Below, one piece after another: positions 21,101 through 23,748 of a stretch of DNA of 23,748 bases. The stretch lies in the IMG/VR virus record IMGVR_UViG_3300013099_000092, positions 1 through 23,748 of that record. One strand, written 5' to 3'. The stretch is from a virus. Within the stretch, counting starts at the first letter, position 1; the number at the start of each line of letters is the position of its first letter. The notes below the pieces were generated by a model. That model made no database searches and had not been told where the DNA came from. It saw nothing but the letters and a program-made list of their open reading frames with translations. The translations under genes and the position numbers were made by a program.

Positions 21101-23748
21101 TAGGGCAAAAAGTTGTTTTTGCCGCACTTGCTGAAAGTAAAAAAGCAACAAGTGAAGACGCAGTTAAGACGACAAGTGAAAGGGAGTCAAAAACTGCAAG
21201 AGCTAGAGCTAAGAAAGAAATATTAGCACTAGGTAATTTCCTAAGTTTTGCACAGTCGGCCAAGCCTATTATGACGGACAAGGAAGGTAATACTGTTTAC
21301 TATAGTATTGGTTCAAGTGGTGATGCTTTTGACATAGGGATGAAATTTACTGTAGATGACGGTGGTAATGTTATCGATATTTCAAGGCCATTTATAAAAG
21401 AAGGCAAAAAAAAGGAGTCTCCAGGAGGAGTCCAGCTACGTCCAGAGGACCATGCCAAATCTGCTCCTAGAGTCTCTGAGATTAGTATATCAGAATTCAG
21501 GGACACTGTCAACGCAATGCGTAAAATAAGTACGAGAAGGAAAGATGATGTTTTGTTTCAAGAGGATAAAGTCGGGAAAAACTTAGTTACTGTCCATAAT
21601 TTGTCTGAGGAAAACCTTAAGCACGCAGATAAAATGGGTGGGCTTGCTGTTCCTAGTCTTGCAATAACGAAAAAAGAAACTGGTATGCAAGGGTTTGGAG
21701 GAATAACTTTAGTAACTACTCCAGAGTTAGCTTTAAAAGATAAGGCTAAAACTTTTGGTGCTGACATATATAGTCCTCGTTATCCAGAGGTGGAAAGAGT
21801 AACAAAGCCAAGCCTTTCAAAGCTTGCTGAAAAGTATGAAAATGAAAATCTTAGAGCTTATGATGTTGTAGATGCAATAGAGAGCGGGAGAGATCCTAAA
21901 GACCACCACTCAATCCTTGCTCTATTCGCTGCGGTTGAGGGTATTGAATACTCAGGTAGAAGCGATTTAAGACAAAAGATAATGGACAATCAAAAACAAT
22001 ATGATTCTTTTTATGAAAATCTTTTATCTGACCATGTTAAAAGTGAGAGAATTTTTAAAGGTTTCACTCCTAGTTGGACAAGAAAATATGTTCCTCATAC
22101 GCTAGAAAATGTTGTTAAGATTATGAAAGCCTCTTTGCGAGGAGGAGAGCAGTTTAGTGGTGTAGGAGCAATAAGATCGCAGGCTACAGAGCAATTAAAA
22201 AGCGTCAAGGCCATAAAAGAAAAAAGAGAAAAGATTGTATCTAAAAAAGAGATGGACATTGAAAAAGAGAAAATTAATGCCATCCATGATGATATATCAA
22301 ATAGACTAGAGGAACTTGACGAGGGCTATACTGGGAGCTCTGTTATTGATGCAAGGCTCGAGGAAGCTGCTGAGCTCGGTGTTGATTCATTAAATCAATA
22401 TTATGATGATATAGGTGATCTTGCTGGTGAGATAACAGATTTCTTTAGGGTATTGCGTGATGCTCCAACCGAATACTTTGAGGCAAAAGTTCAGAGAGCT
22501 GTTGGCATTGATGAATTTAATGCCGCTGTTGTTCCAATGGATACAAGCAAAGAGGCAATCGAGATCCTTAAAAAAAGTGGTATTACAGATATTGAAACTT
22601 ATGACAGTAGTAAAGATGGAGCAAGAGAAGAGGCTTTAACAATATTAAGTGAGAAAAGACCAGATCTATTTTTCCAAGCCAAAAAAGCTCAAATAGACCT
22701 AAGTTCTCCTGAGAAAATGGTTATCTCTTTATTTAAATCAAAGGATAAATCAAGTGCTATTCATGAGATGGGTCATGCGTTTTTAGAGAACATGAAAGAT
22801 ATGGAAAAAAGGATTTTGTCTCTTGGTGTTCCTAATAGGAAACAACAAAATTTTCTTGAGGATATCAGCACTGTTTTAGATGAGTTTGGAATTGATGACT
22901 TGTCTCAAATAGAGACTAAGCATCATGAGCAATTTGCAAGACTTTTTGAAGCTTATGTTATGAAGGGAGAAGCTCCTAATAAGAAAATGCAAAAGGTATT
23001 TAATACTTTTAAGACCTGGCTCACAAATATTTATAGAAATCTCAGAGGTATTTCAAGGGCCGCAGGGCAAGAGCTCAGTTTATCAGATGAAATGCAAGAG
23101 GTATTTAATAGATTGATTGCAACTGAGGATAGTATAAACGATGCTGATTCAGAGATGTATTATTCTAGGGAAAATACCGAGCAACTGTTTAAGCAACTTG
23201 GCGTTACTGGTACAGATCTTGATAAGGTTTTAAATGCTCATGATGAGGCAAGCCACGAAGCCGAGAGACTTCTTTATAAAGAGCACCTTGCACAGATACA
23301 AAAGAAGCAAGAAAAAGAATATAAGGCAAAAAAGAAAACAATTACTGGGGAAGTGAACAAAGAGGCAAATGATAAACAGGTCTATGTTGCACTTGAATCA
23401 ATTAGAACAGGGACAATTGATGGCCGTGAGTTAATTGGTTATCCTACTTTAAAAATGAAAACGAGCATACTCCAAGAGATGTTATCTGAAGAGGACTTCA
23501 AAAAGATACCTAAAGCTGCTTATAAAAAAGATGGAGAAGATCCTGAAGTTGTTGGGCCTATTTTGGGTTATAACAACGGGAAGGAAATTACTGATGCTTT
23601 TATCGCAGCACCACCGAAGGATCAATATATTGACGTGAGAGTCCAGCAGGAACTTGATAAAATCTACCCTAACTACATGAGTCCTGAAATGCAGAATGCT
23701 CAAAAAGTTGAAGCAATAGATGCCGTTCATAATGACTCAAGAGCAAAA
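18112..23748 (+). CDS. Giant multidomain ejection / polyvalent protein (partial, open at right edge)
   Basis: One open frame of 1,879 codons with no stop before the window ends. The ATG at 18112 overlaps the upstream TAA. Residues 259-330 form a glycine-zipper, membrane-type segment ('GSKAGAALGATGGAFLG'). A second Gly/Ala-rich stretch lies at 444-466. Block 539-590 ends in 'LEVPLSDYVTKM'. Block 1153-1385 contains 'HNLSEENLKHADKMGGL', 'FGADIYSPRYPEVERV' and 'SLRGGEQFSGVGAIRSQA'. H1551-E-M-G-H1555 is a zinc metallopeptidase motif, with 'HEQFARLFEAYV' (E1606, E1613) downstream as the likely third-ligand helix. Four '[VL]-x-F-Q-x-[DK]-K' motifs occur at 532, 927, 1147 and 1519. These blocks recur in large phage and plasmid polyvalent proteins. 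Position matches the last ejection protein of podoviruses. No transglycosylase is seen in the visible part. Confidence 0.85.
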   Translation, partial: MNEYDDMLQEPTLKKKSETENPYDGMVLEKAKTENVQHNVAVKQGVVKQPERQAEIRKYANDMNMPESYVDRNFDMIKTEASKKQFKDSNLAKNNPTLQKFYSNPDNVAIAHDDLESLKGIDSTSQRLKFSSKADDNSFVGDIGEALHMNTINLSKSVTLFRAMNGMGDIDELMTEYAAKNKSIQEITAKQGAYVKEFQDEYETEVQLSKALDAAGNGAKKAWNGRILEGLAEFGEGSLKSTEELFDWIKTVGGSPRAMLYMSAQSMVHSIAPMIAGFGGSKAGAALGATGGAFLGSVVPGVGTVIGGGVGSVIGGATGYVAASTAAGTMLQYQMEMETYLASQGVNTSDPKSMAEALRNPEVMRIAKEKAFNKSVTNSMIEGLTDVVGGTLLKAAKPGLIGKVAGAAKATGVEVVGETMGEFGGTIAAEGYDKASFGEAALEGVSSIFSGGAFGAAGFAASQGATLRSSLPESTSKAVVALKDKVTQAKEALTQNDAIGELTAALETSKLMTRDKRSLTDIINESSGDAAVFFQSDKWDDHWAALGENPAEKADELLPGGRADYEKAKSQGKSLEVPLSDYVTKMQDEESFSELTAISSRSEDSMSADEAKYVLSNVEEVVQVLVEEAKIENLNGEKLADSKAVVEQEVADQFVAAGLGKDESKMLSMIYAGNMEANAEIMGTDATSEFQQRRLEVSSERPRMTDRTREKLSTELNPGAIERYEKEFGPMSESQAKRLMREPKKVKAKIEKKKKVKDVLVKENKVSDREEIPEGEEAFFEGGIPVANNEIETLDELSDDAFGVAMEFVSDDMVDMASEVAAAEVTTGLIKGKMTDNEGREIETNDYVDRHYLNTYPSWYADAQVKNKEHFEKAVNKKTGPVWKRIVQISHDRLLNGYETSDGRQVMPDDDYRALFGKEAVDQDDDVMFQTDKNTGFEYYPARGEKILASGASLSDAKKTSIRDIKEMEGELTYGKMSKLLSDKFGGKTLHVGDISVGQKVVFAALAESKKATSEDAVKTTSERESKTARARAKKEILALGNFLSFAQSAKPIMTDKEGNTVYYSIGSSGDAFDIGMKFTVDDGGNVIDISRPFIKEGKKKESPGGVQLRPEDHAKSAPRVSEISISEFRDTVNAMRKISTRRKDDVLFQEDKVGKNLVTVHNLSEENLKHADKMGGLAVPSLAITKKETGMQGFGGITLVTTPELALKDKAKTFGADIYSPRYPEVERVTKPSLSKLAEKYENENLRAYDVVDAIESGRDPKDHHSILALFAAVEGIEYSGRSDLRQKIMDNQKQYDSFYENLLSDHVKSERIFKGFTPSWTRKYVPHTLENVVKIMKASLRGGEQFSGVGAIRSQATEQLKSVKAIKEKREKIVSKKEMDIEKEKINAIHDDISNRLEELDEGYTGSSVIDARLEEAAELGVDSLNQYYDDIGDLAGEITDFFRVLRDAPTEYFEAKVQRAVGIDEFNAAVVPMDTSKEAIEILKKSGITDIETYDSSKDGAREEALTILSEKRPDLFFQAKKAQIDLSSPEKMVISLFKSKDKSSAIHEMGHAFLENMKDMEKRILSLGVPNRKQQNFLEDISTVLDEFGIDDLSQIETKHHEQFARLFEAYVMKGEAPNKKMQKVFNTFKTWLTNIYRNLRGISRAAGQELSLSDEMQEVFNRLIATEDSINDADSEMYYSRENTEQLFKQLGVTGTDLDKVLNAHDEASHEAERLLYKEHLAQIQKKQEKEYKAKKKTITGEVNKEANDKQVYVALESIRTGTIDGRELIGYPTLKMKTSILQEMLSEEDFKKIPKAAYKKDGEDPEVVGPILGYNNGKEITDAFIAAPPKDQYIDVRVQQELDKIYPNYMSPEMQNAQKVEAIDAVHNDSRAK

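Overview
The window is the late structural and packaging region of a tailed, short-tailed (podovirus-type) bacteriophage or prophage. It is AT-rich and almost entirely plus-strand. Every confident gene is a virion, DNA-packaging or DNA-ejection gene. Genes are tightly packed, with stop/start overlaps (TAATG or ATGA) at 1758, 3083, 5359, 7059, 9600, 9910 and 18112. Good AGGAG-type ribosome binding sites and the tail/ejection gene set imply a Gram-negative bacterial host. No host gene is present, so the host cannot be named. The capsid gene set (Head-tail connector portal, Bbp19-like protein, scaffold, 330-residue coat, Bbp16-like cement protein, capsid staple protein) resembles the Bordetella phage BPP-1 / Burkholderia phage Bcep22 group, recognised from remembered family signatures rather than a database search.

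Layout. 1-775: non-coding, T-rich and full of short repeats and dyads, with one plausible sigma70-type promoter. 776-1318: small terminase. 1351-5592: a cassette of virion and adhesion genes (beta-rich small protein, DAFGRLRVS-family protein, a small hypothetical, a repeat-built tail fibre, another small hypothetical, and a small membrane protein). 5599-7062: large terminase. 7059-7496: GNAT-type acyltransferase. 7498-9600: small basic virion-type protein and portal. 9600-12333: Bbp19-like protein, scaffold, major capsid protein, terminator-like hairpin, cement protein, small conserved protein, then a clear rho-independent terminator. 12379-15873: tail adaptor (gp11-like), capsid staple protein, nozzle/tail tube protein (gp12-like). 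15885-23748: internal/ejection proteins, ending in a giant multidomain protein that runs off the right edge.

How the parts work together. The terminases cut and pump DNA through the portal into a shell made from coat protein on a scaffold, reinforced by cement and staple proteins. The adaptor and nozzle close the head, and the 1351-5592 cassette probably supplies the adhesion apparatus. The three ejection-type proteins, the last at least 1,879 residues, would leave the head with the DNA.

The most interesting item is the giant protein. It carries a glycine-zipper membrane-type segment, a zinc metallopeptidase signature (HEMGH with a downstream Glu-rich helix), and four copies of an Asp-rich '[VL]-x-F-Q-x-[DK]-K' motif between its conserved blocks. 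It reads as a polyvalent ejection protein that may be cut at defined sites. No CRISPR array, diversity-generating retroelement, transposon, tRNA or defence island was found.
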